DNA of 64,000 bases from Edaphobacter modestus (GTDB taxonomy: Bacteria; Acidobacteriota; Terriglobia; Terriglobales; Acidobacteriaceae), in assembly GCF_004217555.1 (NCBI RefSeq), contig NZ_SHKW01000002.1, positions 248,001-312,000 of the forward strand, read 5' to 3'. Both the position numbers and the translations under genes were made by a program. Below are positions 18,280 through 27,026 of this stretch, in pieces. Below the pieces are notes generated by a model. That model made no database searches and was not told where the DNA came from. It was given only the letters and a program-made list of their open reading frames with translations. The stretch's first letter is position 1, and each line of letters opens with the position of its first letter.

Positions 18280-18468
18280 ATGTTTCAGTTCAGCTACAAA
18301 CTCAAGGTCGCCGAGCGGGTGAAGGCGAAGTGCGAACGGCATCCACGTTACAACCCGGAGCGAGAAGGACGTGGCGGAATCAAGGGTGGATGCTCCATTT
18401 GCTTCTCTCTCTCTTCGACCTGCATCAGGCGAGGCTATCGCTGGAAGCCGCTCACAGGGAGTTTCTGA
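18280..18468 (+). CDS. 62-residue putative zinc-binding protein
   Basis: A strong ribosome site (AAAGGAGGAG) lies six bases before ATG 18280. The protein starts MFQFSYKLKVAERVKAKCER HPRYNPEREG and has C19-x2-H22 and, after IKGG, C38-x2-C41, a plausible zinc knuckle. No named family is recognised. Upstream of the primase and ssb genes, it fits a plasmid-maintenance set. Confidence 0.65.
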   Translation: MFQFSYKLKVAERVKAKCERHPRYNPEREGRGGIKGGCSICFSLSSTCIRRGYRWKPLTGSF

Positions 18469-18742
18469 GAAGAGCATTGCCCTGGACTCGGGTTCGACGA
18501 TCCCGTACTAACCCGCAGTTCCCCAAGCAGGATGAACCACCCATGCAAATACCACCCTCTGAGTCGGGTTGCGTTTGCAGCCCCTTCTTTTCGCAAAAAA
18601 ATGGGCGATGGTGTCAAAAAGTGCCTCTCTCATCCCGCTTAGATAGTAGATGCCAAGACTCGCCCACTCGAAGGCGGGCGGCGGGGGCCTTTCCCTCCCC
18701 CGCACCCCTCCCAAGCCAAAAGGCATCTGGAAGGAGACATCG

Positions 18743-19597
18743 ATGAACAAGACCGAATCCACTGTTCGCATCATGCTCACTGCTATCGAGGCACCGCTCT
18801 ACGATGTCGGTGTCCTCAGCGAGCGTGGAATGCTTCCGGGACTCGACGGCATCTCGGCCGCGGCGGTCCTCGACAGGCTTTCTCTGCTCAAGTACCGCAA
18901 TGCCCACAGCTCGCACATCTACATCCGTCCATCGGGCGAGCATCGCTTCACCACGCTCGACGATCTCAGCGAGACCTCGCTCGCCAGGCTCTCGGCCGAC
19001 GGCTTCAATCCGTGCGCTGTTGTCGAGACCAGCGCCGGCAACTTTCAAGCCTGGCTCAAGCATCCGAGAACGTTTCCGAAGCTCCTCGGAACCTTCGCCG
19101 CGCAGACATTGGCCGAGCGGTACGACGCTGACCCCAGCGCGGCGGACTGGAGGAGGTTTGGACGGCTTCCCGGCTTCACGAACTGCAAACCCAAATACAG
19201 AAAGTCTGACGGCCTCTTCCCTTTCGTTCGCCTCCACAGCCACAGTGGACAACAGTACCCCATGGCGGAGGCCTTCGAGCAAGAGATAACGATGCTCTAC
19301 GAGGCCCGCGAGCAGCAACACGAGGCGAGGCGTCTCGAAAGTTCTCTTTCTCCCCGAAGGGGACCGAGGTTATCGAACCTATCTCTTGAGCGATTCCGAA
19401 GCTCAACCAAGTACCAGGACCGTCCCGCCGCCGCCGACATCGCTTTCTGTGTCGCCGCTTTTGCCAATGGTATGACCGAGGACCGGATCGGATGTGCCCT
19501 TGAAGACGATTACCTCTCCCGCGATCCCAGCCCTTCCAAGCGAGCTGCCTACATCCGGAGAACCATGGAGAAGGCGAGGAGATGGGCCGAGCGATGA
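18743..19597 (+). CDS. RepB-like DNA primase domain protein
   Basis: Start ATG 18743 is preceded by AAGGAG and gives 284 residues. The primase core is visible: LDRLSLLKYRNAHSSHIYIR P, TTLDDLSETSLARLSADGF, CAVVETSAGNFQAWLKHP and then RRFGRLPGFTNCKPKYR. This pattern (acidic pair, SxGNFQ, RxPGFxNxK) is the archaeo-eukaryotic primase-like domain of RepB_primase, found on plasmids and in relaxases. A C-terminal helical domain with a DRIGCALEDDYLSRDPS segment follows. It likely primes lagging-strand or plasmid replication. SSB is encoded 370 bases further on. Confidence 0.75.
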   Translation: MNKTESTVRIMLTAIEAPLYDVGVLSERGMLPGLDGISAAAVLDRLSLLKYRNAHSSHIYIRPSGEHRFTTLDDLSETSLARLSADGFNPCAVVETSAGNFQAWLKHPRTFPKLLGTFAAQTLAERYDADPSAADWRRFGRLPGFTNCKPKYRKSDGLFPFVRLHSHSGQQYPMAEAFEQEITMLYEAREQQHEARRLESSLSPRRGPRLSNLSLERFRSSTKYQDRPAAADIAFCVAAFANGMTEDRIGCALEDDYLSRDPSPSKRAAYIRRTMEKARRWAER

Positions 19598-19969
19598 GCA
19601 TCGATGTCGCGATTCTCCCTTATGTTCTTCCTTCCTGCGCGTCAGTGACGGCTCTTTGGACTCTGAGCTGGCTTTTGCTACTCGCGTCATGAGGGAAAGC
19701 CGTCGAACAGGGAGGCTCCCTTCTGGTTTGCCTTCTATCTGCGTTCAGCGTGCCGCGCTCAAGACACCCCCGCCCTTCGGACGCACGCTCTCCTTCCCAG
19801 AATCCGCTGCGCGCCTCTCAAGAGGTGCGGACTCCTGCCCCCAGGCAAGCTGTGGTCCCCTTCCGCAGATCCCGTCCATTCGCCTAGGGAGTGGGTCGCG
19901 ACGGCACACCCGTTGGGCAAGCATGTACCGCAGACAGCGGACAAACCAAAAGAAACGGAGCTAAACACC
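19598..19969. other. GC-rich spacer between primase and ssb
   Basis: No supportable gene. A 32-codon frame overlapping the primase stop (ATGA at about 19594) is possible but has no independent support. Confidence 0.35.
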
Positions 19970-20341
19970 ATGTTCAACAAAGTCATCCTCATCGGCCGCC
20001 TCGGACAGAACGCAGAAGCCAAAACCGCTCAAAACAACAATGAGTACGTCATCCTCAACATCGCAACCCAGGAAAGCTGGAAGAACGACAAAGGCGACTA
20101 CGAGAACCGCACCGAGTGGCACCGCGTCTATGCCTGGAGGAATCTCTCGAAGTTCGCCAAGACTCTCCAGAAGGGGCAGCTCGTCACCCTGGAAGGCATT
20201 CTCAGATATCGCGAAGTAGAGGATGAGGTCAAGGGCGCTACCTTCAAGCACCGGATCGCAGAGATCCACGCCATCAGCATGAAGCGGCTCTCAAAAGTTG
20301 AAGCCGCCGATGATCCTTCGGACGGAGCCGACAACGAATAA
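19970..20341 (+). CDS. ssb: Single-stranded DNA-binding protein
   Basis: ATG 19970 gives a 123-residue protein with a complete OB fold: MFNKVILIGRLGQNAEAK, YVILNIATQESWKN, RTEWHRVYAWRNLSKFAKTL, KGQLVTLEGILRYREVED. The RTEWHRV and GxLRYR blocks are typical for bacterial SSB. The acidic tail ends DDPSDGADNE but lacks the DDDIPF tip that recruits partner proteins in chromosomal SSB. That, and the neighbouring primase, point to a plasmid-type SSB. A strong terminator follows. Confidence 0.92.
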   Translation: MFNKVILIGRLGQNAEAKTAQNNNEYVILNIATQESWKNDKGDYENRTEWHRVYAWRNLSKFAKTLQKGQLVTLEGILRYREVEDEVKGATFKHRIAEIHAISMKRLSKVEAADDPSDGADNE

Positions 20342-20356
20342 TCGTCGCTCGCCAGT

Positions 20357-20394
20357 GGTGGATGAGATCAAAGATGATCTCATCCACCTGTTTT
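20357..20394 (+). terminator. Intrinsic terminator of ssb
   Basis: A perfect 13-bp stem (GGTGGATGAGATC with GATCTCATCCACC) and a six-base loop are followed by TGTTTT. It begins 15 bases after the ssb stop. Confidence 0.85.
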
Positions 20395-20757
20395 AATCAA
20401 CTCATTCTTGCCCTCGTCATTGCTCCACAAAAGGCTGCGACAAATAACATTTAAAGATCTACGCCAGAAAAGAGATCAAGGGAAGACTCTTTAGTCGCAT
20501 ACTTTCTTCTCCTCGTCCCCAGACGCAAAGCGACCGCCGCGGAACCTTATCGTCACTGGAAATGTTTTGACTGACATAAGCAGAGTGGCCGGATGATCAG
20601 CGTAATTAGGCTCTGATTCATCGCGAAATCCATAGACTGGATGCAACAGGTGTTTATTCACCTTTCATTGTGGCTACCTAAACAATTTTTCCAGTAGACT
20701 TCGTTCCGCGAAGCAACGAACATCCCCGCCGTCGGGGGATCAAAGGAGACACATCTC
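20395..20757. other. Intergenic region upstream of the STAS gene
   Basis: No gene seen. It must carry the promoter of the STAS gene; no sure -35/-10 pair was identified. Confidence 0.4.
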
Positions 20758-21105
20758 ATGAGCATGAAAATAAAGACTCGCCACGTAGACAGCATCACCA
20801 TCTTGGATCTAAGCGGCCGCATCACACTTGGCGAAGGAAGTGTTACGATCCGCGACGAAGTACGTAAAGTCTTAGCCACAGGCTCGAACAAAATCCTGCT
20901 TAACCTTGGCGAAATCACCTATATCGACAGTTCCGGCATCGGCGAACTGGTTAGCGCCTTCACCACGGTCAAGAACGGTGGTGGCGAGCTCAAGCTCCTC
21001 AACCTGACCAAGAAGGTCCACGACCTCCTCCAGATCACCAAACTCTACACTGTCTTCGACGTCAAGAACGACGAAGACTCGGCGATCGCAGCCTTCACCA
21101 GCTAG
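20758..21105 (+). CDS. STAS-domain anti-sigma factor antagonist
   Basis: AAAGGAGA ahead of the ATG at 20758 (or 20764) supports the start. The 115-residue STAS domain reads SITILDLSGRITLGEGS, LLNLGEITYIDSSGIGELVS and GGELKLLNLTKKVHDLLQIT KL. The DSSG motif carries the serine phosphorylated by RsbW/SpoIIAB-type kinases. No partner kinase or sigma gene is adjacent, so its partner-switch target lies elsewhere. The protein looks complete. Confidence 0.9.
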   Translation: MSMKIKTRHVDSITILDLSGRITLGEGSVTIRDEVRKVLATGSNKILLNLGEITYIDSSGIGELVSAFTTVKNGGGELKLLNLTKKVHDLLQITKLYTVFDVKNDEDSAIAAFTS

Positions 21106-21504
21106 TCTCCTTGCAAGTGGGGATAAGAAAGCGATAGATCCTGGTTCACTAAATTGCGGCTGGTGGCGCCTTCCCGGCGCTGCTTCGAGTCACTACGGAA
21201 GTGCTAGTTGCATTGATTACACCAACGTCTAGTTCGGTCGGCCCAGCCATGAATATTGCTAGGCGATAGATACGTTTTGGTAGTTCCCGCGGAACGGATG
21301 TAGGTGCCATGGCTATTTCTAGGCAAAGGCCGTTGAATGGCGCGGTGAAGGTTGAAGGGATCCTGCTCGTCGCGAATCGCCCTTCCGTGCAGTTGCAGAC
21401 GCTATCTTCCTACAGCAAGTTCCATTCTAGGACGAGCCGTCCTCGCAACGTCGTCAAGACATCCCTTCGCACCACTAAAAGCCAACAAATAAAAAGGAGT
21501 TCCT

Positions 21505-21585
21505 ATGCCCCTCGTTCGCGTAACTCTTCATAAAGGAAAGAACCAAGACTACCTAAACGCCGTCTCGGCTGCTCGGGGCTTGTGA
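21505..21585 (+). pseudogene. Tautomerase-family protein, N-terminal stub
   Basis: AAAAAGGAG precedes ATG 21505. The 26 codons MPLVRVTLHKGKNQDYLNAV start with the Pro-2 that is the catalytic base of 4-oxalocrotonate tautomerase-like enzymes. The frame ends in TGA after AARGL, where intact members continue for another 50-100 residues. It was cut, and a different sequence follows at once. Confidence 0.6.
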
Positions 21586-21598
21586 ACGGGGTGGAGGT

Positions 21599-21817
21599 TC
21601 AGGCTAGCGGCTTACGGTCTACGAACGTGAGCGTGTCGGCCTTCACACGGAACCATTCGAGATTGGTTCCTGGCACATGGAGGTTCACCACGGTGCCCTC
21701 TTTGCTAACGTAGGTAATCTCTAGGATGGACTCGGATCGCGGTTTGGTGACCTTGTCGCCGACCTGGGGCATCAGCGGAATATCCGAAGCCGCGGCATTC
21801 TTTCGGGACTTGGCCAT
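21599..21817 (-). CDS. 72-residue hypothetical protein
   Basis: The protein starts MAKSRKNAAASDIPLMPQVG DKVTKP and continues with ILEITYVSKEGTVVNLHVPG and FRVKADTLTFVDR. It looks like a small SH3-like beta-barrel with a basic N-terminal tail. No named family is recognised. It lies head-to-tail behind the small CPVC protein on the same strand. Protein-like composition is the main support. Confidence 0.6.
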   Translation of the reverse strand: MAKSRKNAAASDIPLMPQVGDKVTKPRSESILEITYVSKEGTVVNLHVPGTNLEWFRVKADTLTFVDRKPLA

Positions 21818-21848
21818 GATTCAGCCAGCGTAGCACTCTAATCACTGC

Positions 21849-22040
21849 CTATGGCGAGACCGCCGAACTGTTGCATACCGGACAGGTTCTTTTATGGTTC
21901 GACCAAATAGTGTGCGCTGCTGCCAGACGATTGCGCGGTCTCTCCAGTAAATCCATGGAAGATGTTGAAAGGTGTTCCAGCACTCTTTCTGCTATTTCCA
22001 TCTGCTGTCGAATGGCCGCCTCAACCTTGCATTTTTCCAT
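21849..22040 (-). CDS. Small CxxC hypothetical protein
   Basis: From ATG 22040 the 63-residue protein reads MEKCKVEAAIRQQMEIAERV, LERPRNRLAAAHTIWSNHKR and then CPVCNSSAVSP. It has one amphipathic helical stretch and a terminal CxxC. The layout resembles the protein at 51334 (helical, ending in ECPKCN), so the two may belong to one loose family of small acidobacterial proteins. Function unknown. Confidence 0.5.
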   Translation of the reverse strand: MEKCKVEAAIRQQMEIAERVLEHLSTSSMDLLERPRNRLAAAHTIWSNHKRTCPVCNSSAVSP

Positions 22041-22071
22041 GGTGCTTGTCGTCCCACCAGAGTGACATGAG

Positions 22072-22425
22072 TCATGGCTTAGCGAATAGGGAATGCGAAA
22101 GAGTAACACATCTCAGAGAAAGTGATCGCGGTATCATGCGAGCCTGTTTCACAATGTTGAACCACGTGAACAAGATCTCTTTGGTGCGGAGTTCTTTGAC
22201 TTGGTCCCTGAGTCTGGCGGCTTTTCCAAGTTCGAATGTTTTGGCGGCTTTGCGGGTATCGGATTCCGGCTTGGTGATGTAGGTGTCCTGTTCGGCTTGG
22301 GTGTTGAAGTCGGTGAGGCCGGATTCCGCTTCTTCGGTTAGGGGCCGCGGAGTCGGCGTTGAGGATGGTGGCCAGCGAGTCGTTGATGCTGGGATGACGG
22401 GTTGGCGGGTGATCTTTGACCATGG
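22072..22425 (-). pseudogene. uvrB 3' end, decayed
   Basis: The minus strand encodes TEEAESGLTDFNTQAEQDTY then KAAKTFELGKAARLRDQVKE and LRTKEILF. This is the C-terminal UVR motif of UvrB (helical hairpin that contacts UvrC), normally 'AAknLeFEkAAalRD.ikeLR'. A preceding block (SLATILNADSAA) is in another frame, and extra codons run on past the usual end. The helicase and beta-hairpin parts of the gene are missing. It is a fragment left next to the transposon. Confidence 0.65.
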
Positions 22426-22593
22426 CTTGGTGAGGGTATCGACGAGAGCGCGATGGTCGTTGGAGGCTCGGCCGCCACCAATGCTCTGCTCCCTCGACTG
22501 CTTCAGCCTTTCTTACGAAAGGCGTCGAACATCGTTATTGCATCAGCTTCGAAGTCATCGAACCGATCCAATGGGTAGATGTGTGTCGTTTTG

Positions 22594-22634
22594 CTAATTA
22601 TTTGGCACACATTTTCTAATTATCTGGCACACTT
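22594..22634 (+). repeat. Left-end transposase-binding repeats
   Basis: Two direct copies, CTAATTATTTGGCACAC and CTAATTATCTGGCACAC, separated by about five bases. They lie just upstream of the transposase GTG start and so may also serve as operators. Confidence 0.8.
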
Positions 22635-22640
22635 ACTGTT

Positions 22641-24095
22641 GTGGAAGAGCTTTCAGCGATCCCGCTGGCATCTCGTGAAATCGCGCTGCAGCGATTCGAA
22701 TTGCTTCGACCATACCTTCAAGGGGCTCGCCCGCTACGCAAGGTAGCTTCTGAAGGGTCAATTCCCTATCGAACAGCACTGAGATGGGTAGTCGGATATC
22801 GCAACAATGGGCTGGTAGGTTTGACCCGTAAGGGTCGAACCGATCAGGGAGGAAGGAGGCTGGTCTCGACAACGCTGATACAGGCGATTGAAGGGCTGGC
22901 GCTTGAACGGCCCCCCTTGCCAATGAGTTCCATACATCGGCAAGCGAGTGTCATGGCGGAAACTCTTCACGAACGCAAGCCCAGCTACGCAGTTGTTCGG
23001 CGGATCGTACGTAGCCTTCCCGCTAGCATTCTGATGCTCGCTCATCGCGGCAACAGAGCGTATAGCGAAGGCTTTGATCTGGTCCACCGGCGCGAAGCTC
23101 TCAAGCCGAACTCCATATGGCAGGTCGATCACGCACAACTCGACATTAAGCTGCTGCGCGACGATGGGTCCGTCGGCAAGCCTTGGCTGACGATCGTCAT
23201 CGACGATTACAGCCGCGCTGTGGCGGGGTATTATCTCGGATTTGAACCTCCCTCCTCCTTGCGCACGACTTTGGCTTTGCGTCAGGGAATCTGGCGCAAG
23301 GGAGATCCCCACTGGGAAATCTGCGGTATTCCAGACGTGCTTTACACCGACAACGGATCGGACTTTCGATCCAAACATCTGGAGCAGGTAGCAGCGGACT
23401 TGAAGATCCGACTTATGTTCTCCACGCCTGGGCAGCCGCAGGGTCGAGGCCGCATCGAGCGTTTCTTCCGCACTGCGAACGAGATGTTTTTGTGCGACCT
23501 CGATGGCTACACCACGAGGAACGGGCGAATGCCTACTCTCACAGTCGATACTCTCGAGAAGGAGTTCCATACTTTCCTGTTGGAGGTCTACCATCGTCGT
23601 CCAAGTTCGGAGGGCAAGATGTCCCCTAAAGAGCGGTGGGAACAAGGTGGATTCTTGCCGCGCATGCCCGACAGCGTAGAACAATTGGACCTCTTGTTGA
23701 TCCACGAGGTCCGTACACGCAAGGTACGAACCGATGGCATTCACTTCCACAACTTCCGCTACTTGTCATTAACCCTCGCGCCTTACGTTGGTGAAGACGT
23801 CACGATTCGCTTCGACCCGAGGGACATGGGCGAGATTCGCGTGTTTTATCGTGATCGGTTTCTTTGCCGGGCCATCTCTGCCGATCTGGCCGGCCAGACG
23901 GTACCACTTCGCGAGATTGTGAACGCCCGTAAACGCCGCCGGGAACAGCTTCGCACCATTTTGAAGGATCGGCTGAAAACAGTTGACACGTTGCTTGAAT
24001 TCAAAAGAGGCATGCAAAGAGAGGACATTCATGCAAGCACGGTCACACCGGTCGAATCCAAGCGCCCCAAGCTCAAACGCTACTTCAACGAGTAG
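22641..24095 (+). CDS. DDE transposase of the TnsB/TniA/Mu class
   Basis: GTG start, 484 residues. An N-terminal helix-turn-helix region (residues 10-70, RTALRWVVGYRNNGLVGLTR) precedes an RNase H-fold integrase core. Its catalytic residues can be placed: D163 in IWQVDHAQLDI, D237 in LYTDNGSDF, and E273 in GRGRIERFFRT. After residue 310 follows the Mu-transposase C-terminal beta-barrel (YLSLTLAPYVGEDVTIRFDP RD). A Lys/Arg-rich tail (SKRPKLKRYF) may contact the ATPase. The gene appears intact. Its end overlaps the ATPase gene, a typical coupled arrangement. Confidence 0.9.
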   Translation: MEELSAIPLASREIALQRFELLRPYLQGARPLRKVASEGSIPYRTALRWVVGYRNNGLVGLTRKGRTDQGGRRLVSTTLIQAIEGLALERPPLPMSSIHRQASVMAETLHERKPSYAVVRRIVRSLPASILMLAHRGNRAYSEGFDLVHRREALKPNSIWQVDHAQLDIKLLRDDGSVGKPWLTIVIDDYSRAVAGYYLGFEPPSSLRTTLALRQGIWRKGDPHWEICGIPDVLYTDNGSDFRSKHLEQVAADLKIRLMFSTPGQPQGRGRIERFFRTANEMFLCDLDGYTTRNGRMPTLTVDTLEKEFHTFLLEVYHRRPSSEGKMSPKERWEQGGFLPRMPDSVEQLDLLLIHEVRTRKVRTDGIHFHNFRYLSLTLAPYVGEDVTIRFDPRDMGEIRVFYRDRFLCRAISADLAGQTVPLREIVNARKRRREQLRTILKDRLKTVDTLLEFKRGMQREDIHASTVTPVESKRPKLKRYFNE

Positions 24096-25000
24096 CGAAC
24101 TCCCGGTATTTGTAGAGACGCTTGAGTACAAACGGTTCGTGGAGTTCAGCGAAGCCTGCCGACGAGACCGCTATTGGTTTATGCTACGGGCCTCCCGGAG
24201 TAGGCAAGACGCTATCTGCTATTCACTACAGTCGAATCCAGAAGATTGTTCCTCTGGATCGCTGGAACGCCGAAGCCTCAGACGAGAAGCCAATCGACAC
24301 GGTGCTCTTTACTCCGGAAGTGGTCAACACGCCCGCTCGAATAGAAATTTGCGTCAGGCAGGCTCGCTCTCTTGTCTGCAGCGTCGCTAAGCGAGCGACT
24401 CGCGCGGAACAAAGGGCAACGCTCGATTTTCTCCGTGGAAGAGACGAAGCTTGGCGCGTCGAGCATCGCAATGACCGGGATTACCGACCCAACCATCCCC
24501 TGCCCCTCAAGCCAACCTACTATGACACACTTCACGAATACGAGGCCAGGCTCGAAGCGATCCCGGATCCGACTACTCTCATCATTGTGGATGAAGCAGA
24601 TCGCCTGGCGATGAACAGTCTCGAGCAATTGCGCTCCATCTTCGATCAAAGCGGCTTGGGCATGGTACTGATCGGCATGCCTGGAATAGAGAAGCGGCTC
24701 GCGCGGTACCCACAGTTCTTTTCCCGCATCGGTTTCGTCCACGAGTTCAGGTCGTTGAGCGATGCCGATCTTCAGGTCCTATTGGAGCAACGATGGACGC
24801 CTCCAGGCATACATCTACCTTGTGCACCTTCTGAACCTGAGGTCATTGCGGCTGTCATTCGACTTACCCGAGGCAATTTCCGACTGCTCGTCCGTTTGTT
24901 GACTCAAATGGAACGCGTACTGACGATTAACCGCCTCGAGACTCTATCGGTAGAGGTCGTCGAAACGGCGCGAGAGAATCTGGTGATCGGCCAAGCCTAA
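24031..25000 (+). pseudogene. TnsC/TniB-like AAA ATPase, frameshifted near its Walker A motif
   Basis: ATG 24031 has a GAGAGGA ribosome site and overlaps the transposase by 65 bases. The first frame gives ELPVFVETLEYKRFVEFSEA CRRDRY. The protein then continues in another frame as IGLCYGPPGVGKTLSAIHYS (Walker A), TTLIIVDEADRLA (Walker B), GLGMVLIGMPGIEKRLARYP and a C-terminal helical domain. The break lies at about 24172-24176 and fits a two-base deletion relative to RYIGLC. Such ATPases choose the target and activate the transposase. Unless a programmed shift occurs, the element cannot make the full protein. A sequencing error is an alternative. Confidence 0.8.
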
Positions 25001-25025
25001 CGAGAGCGCTCGATCACAGCCTTGC

Positions 25026-25066
25026 GTGCCAAATAATTAGCACAACTGTGTGCCAGATAATTAGTC
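25026..25066 (-). repeat. Right-end transposase-binding repeats
   Basis: Read on the minus strand: CTAATTATCTGGCACAC then CTAATTATTTGGCACGC. They are the inverted counterpart of the left-end pair, with one base differing in the inner copy. Confidence 0.8.
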
Positions 25067-25203
25067 AAGCAACAAGTATCGGCGTCTTCCAAAAGGCTGT
25101 GGGAAGAGTGGGACCGCCCTCCGTTCCACGCTTTCCATAGTCACCCCATTTCCACGGTCCAGCAATACACTTAGAACGCAAACACACCTTTGAGGAGGGC
25201 TCA

Positions 25204-25392
25204 TTGGCCATTGATGAAATCGGAACCGTAGCCGATCAATGCGACATTTCCCGTGGCTGCGTCATCATCTGGGAAAAGGAAGGGCACAAGGTTTGCGCCG
25301 TATGCGGTGGACCTGTGATTCGAGCAGCCTATAACCAACCGACGCACGTCGATTTTCGCGTGAAGACGCATGAAGCAAAACTCAATGACTAA
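25204..25392 (+). CDS. 62-residue hypothetical protein with a CxxC
   Basis: TTG start after GAGGAGG. The translation reads VADQCDISRGCVIIWEKEGH KVCAVCGGPVI and ends KTHEAKLND. A CAVCGG zinc-binding turn is present. It looks like a small cytoplasmic zinc-ribbon protein. No family recognised; the non-ATG start lowers confidence. Confidence 0.4.
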   Translation: MAIDEIGTVADQCDISRGCVIIWEKEGHKVCAVCGGPVIRAAYNQPTHVDFRVKTHEAKLND

Positions 25393-25495
25393 CCTTCCGT
25401 CTAAGTCTGCCTACAGAGTGCGTCCGTTATCTTTTCCAAATGAGATTGAATGGTGCTCCGCATAGTGATCGATTTGATCCGGTTGCGTTCTATAT

Positions 25496-27019
25496 TCAGG
25501 GTGCCATTATGGCCTTCTCTAGTTTCCCGACTTCGACGTAGTCAATGCATCCGTAGTCCGATACGTCTGCAGTGCACCGCGCCTGCTTCAAAGCCGTAAC
25601 TTGCTGGTCAAGGATCGCTCCCCTCAGTGCTTGATCGTATTGAGTCTTTAGATTAGAGAGTTCTGCGTCGTCAATGTTGATAGCCGTCTGCAGATTTGAG
25701 TATGCAGGATTCGTGCATTGTGAGAGGGCTTGGAATCCACTACCGCCGCCGCTTGGGTTGCATACTACACGTTGCTGTGTCGCCGCGAGCTGATTCGATA
25801 AACCTGACCGGTGCTCCTCGGTATCTAGCCGAGCTTTGTCGTTGTGAAATGAGCCATGCCGCACAGGGATGTGTATTCTAAAATCATAGTCTTGCAAATG
25901 ATGCTCTTTACATTCCGCGGCGTTTTCAAGGCAATGGCGGCACTCATCAGGTATCTCCCGCAGGCGTTCATCAATCTGGTCAACAGTTTTCTGGAGAGCC
26001 GGCTCATTCATCTGAGGGCCAAATGTATATGCGCCGACATTTCGTAAAGCGGTTGTAGCATCCTGCTCAGCGACAGACAGCCTGCTGTATTCTTCGCCAT
26101 AGTGGTTAAGAATTTGTAGTCCCCAAGTAGAATCTACCGAGCCTCCCAAATATTCATATCTCGTAATCTCCATCTGAATCGGCTTAGCGCCGCGTCCCAT
26201 GGCAGTTGCACGAAGATTCGTCGCGGCCTTCTGCAATTCATCTAACGATAGTGCTACTGCTTGCCCTTCACCGCCAAACTGATAAACCTCGACCTTATAT
26301 TTAGAGGAGTCCGATTTCTCTCGCAGACTAGTGGCCATGCTGACCGCCGCTTCTGCGCCCTTCCACGAGCCATCGATGCTAGCGATGACTGAATCTTGTT
26401 TATCTGAACTCACATCCGACGCAGTGATGATGCCATATAGCTCGGCTCCTGAATGAATATTCGACACGAATGTATCTCCACATTCCTTTCGAAACTCCTC
26501 GGGGTCTTTTTTCAGCATTTTTTTGAAGTTATTTTTCAGTTGCAAAACGCCGAATTTCTTCTGGGCAACGACATATTTGACGCCGTTTTCAACCTTGGCC
26601 TCAACAGTGAAGTGGAGACTATCGCTGGATAAATGAATCTTCTGAACATAATTTGCTTTTGCGTTTAGTGACGATCCGATACCACCGACATGGAGGCTCG
26701 CATCTAAATTCAATGCTTTGTCCAGAGCTGCACGATCCCGGAGATAATCGACCTGAGCATAGGAGCTCTGCCCGGTAATCTCGGCCTCCTCAAAGTCGAC
26801 ACAGATAGCAGGTGCCGCTGACGATCGGACGCTATCCCAACCATTACCTAGCAGCACCCCGCCATTGGGAAAACTTACATCACTCTTGAACATTCTGGGA
26901 TTTGGAGGTTTTTTATGGCTGCGCTCATAACTCTTCCGGAAGGCCGGGAAAACAATGAGTGACACGGCCACCAAAGCGATGAATGCTAAACCCCACGCTA
27001 TTTGGTTGCGGGCAGGCAT
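25496..27019 (-). CDS. Membrane-anchored MACPF-like protein (putative pore-forming fold)
   Basis: Of 507 residues, 8-25 form a single N-terminal membrane helix (GLAFIALVAVSLIVFPAF) followed by a basic stretch, so most of the protein faces outward. A beta-rich region spans about 80-260. It contains FRKECGDTFVSNIHSGAEL at 176-194, which resembles the conserved 'YG..fVs....G' motif of MACPF/perforin-like proteins, flanked by segments that could be membrane-inserting hairpins (SVIASIDGSWKGAEAAVSM AT). The C-terminal 200 residues carry six or more cysteines (DECRHCLENAAEC, VVCNP, QARCTADVSDYGC) and a helical stretch. The family call is a motif impression and must be tested by profile or structure prediction. 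It follows 27027-27503 by seven bases. Confidence 0.5.
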   Translation of the reverse strand: MPARNQIAWGLAFIALVAVSLIVFPAFRKSYERSHKKPPNPRMFKSDVSFPNGGVLLGNGWDSVRSSAAPAICVDFEEAEITGQSSYAQVDYLRDRAALDKALNLDASLHVGGIGSSLNAKANYVQKIHLSSDSLHFTVEAKVENGVKYVVAQKKFGVLQLKNNFKKMLKKDPEEFRKECGDTFVSNIHSGAELYGIITASDVSSDKQDSVIASIDGSWKGAEAAVSMATSLREKSDSSKYKVEVYQFGGEGQAVALSLDELQKAATNLRATAMGRGAKPIQMEITRYEYLGGSVDSTWGLQILNHYGEEYSRLSVAEQDATTALRNVGAYTFGPQMNEPALQKTVDQIDERLREIPDECRHCLENAAECKEHHLQDYDFRIHIPVRHGSFHNDKARLDTEEHRSGLSNQLAATQQRVVCNPSGGGSGFQALSQCTNPAYSNLQTAINIDDAELSNLKTQYDQALRGAILDQQVTALKQARCTADVSDYGCIDYVEVGKLEKAIMAP

Positions 27020-27026
27020 GGATACC

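Larger units (their letters stand above)
22584..25074 (+). mobile_element. Two-gene transposon with DDE transposase and AAA ATPase (TnsB/TnsC-like)
   Basis: Both ends carry two copies of a 17-bp repeat, CTAATTATYTGGCACAC, in inverted orientation at the two ends. Outside them the termini align base by base: TGTCGTTTTGCTAATTA on the left and, reading inward from the right, TGTTGCTTGACTAATTA. TG...CA ends plus paired internal repeats are typical of Tn7/Mu/Tn5053-like elements whose transposase binds multiple end sites. Flanking pentamers (ATGTG and AGTAT) do not match, so either a target duplication was lost or an end has moved. The ATPase gene is frameshifted. Confidence 0.8.

Noticed and set aside
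18614..19321. Minus-strand frame opposite the primase gene
   Set aside because: Mirror-image composition of the primase gene, which has motifs and an AAGGAG site.
22758..23750. 330-codon minus-strand frame across the DDE transposase
   Set aside because: Antisense to a gene with a complete DDE catalytic set; no start signal.
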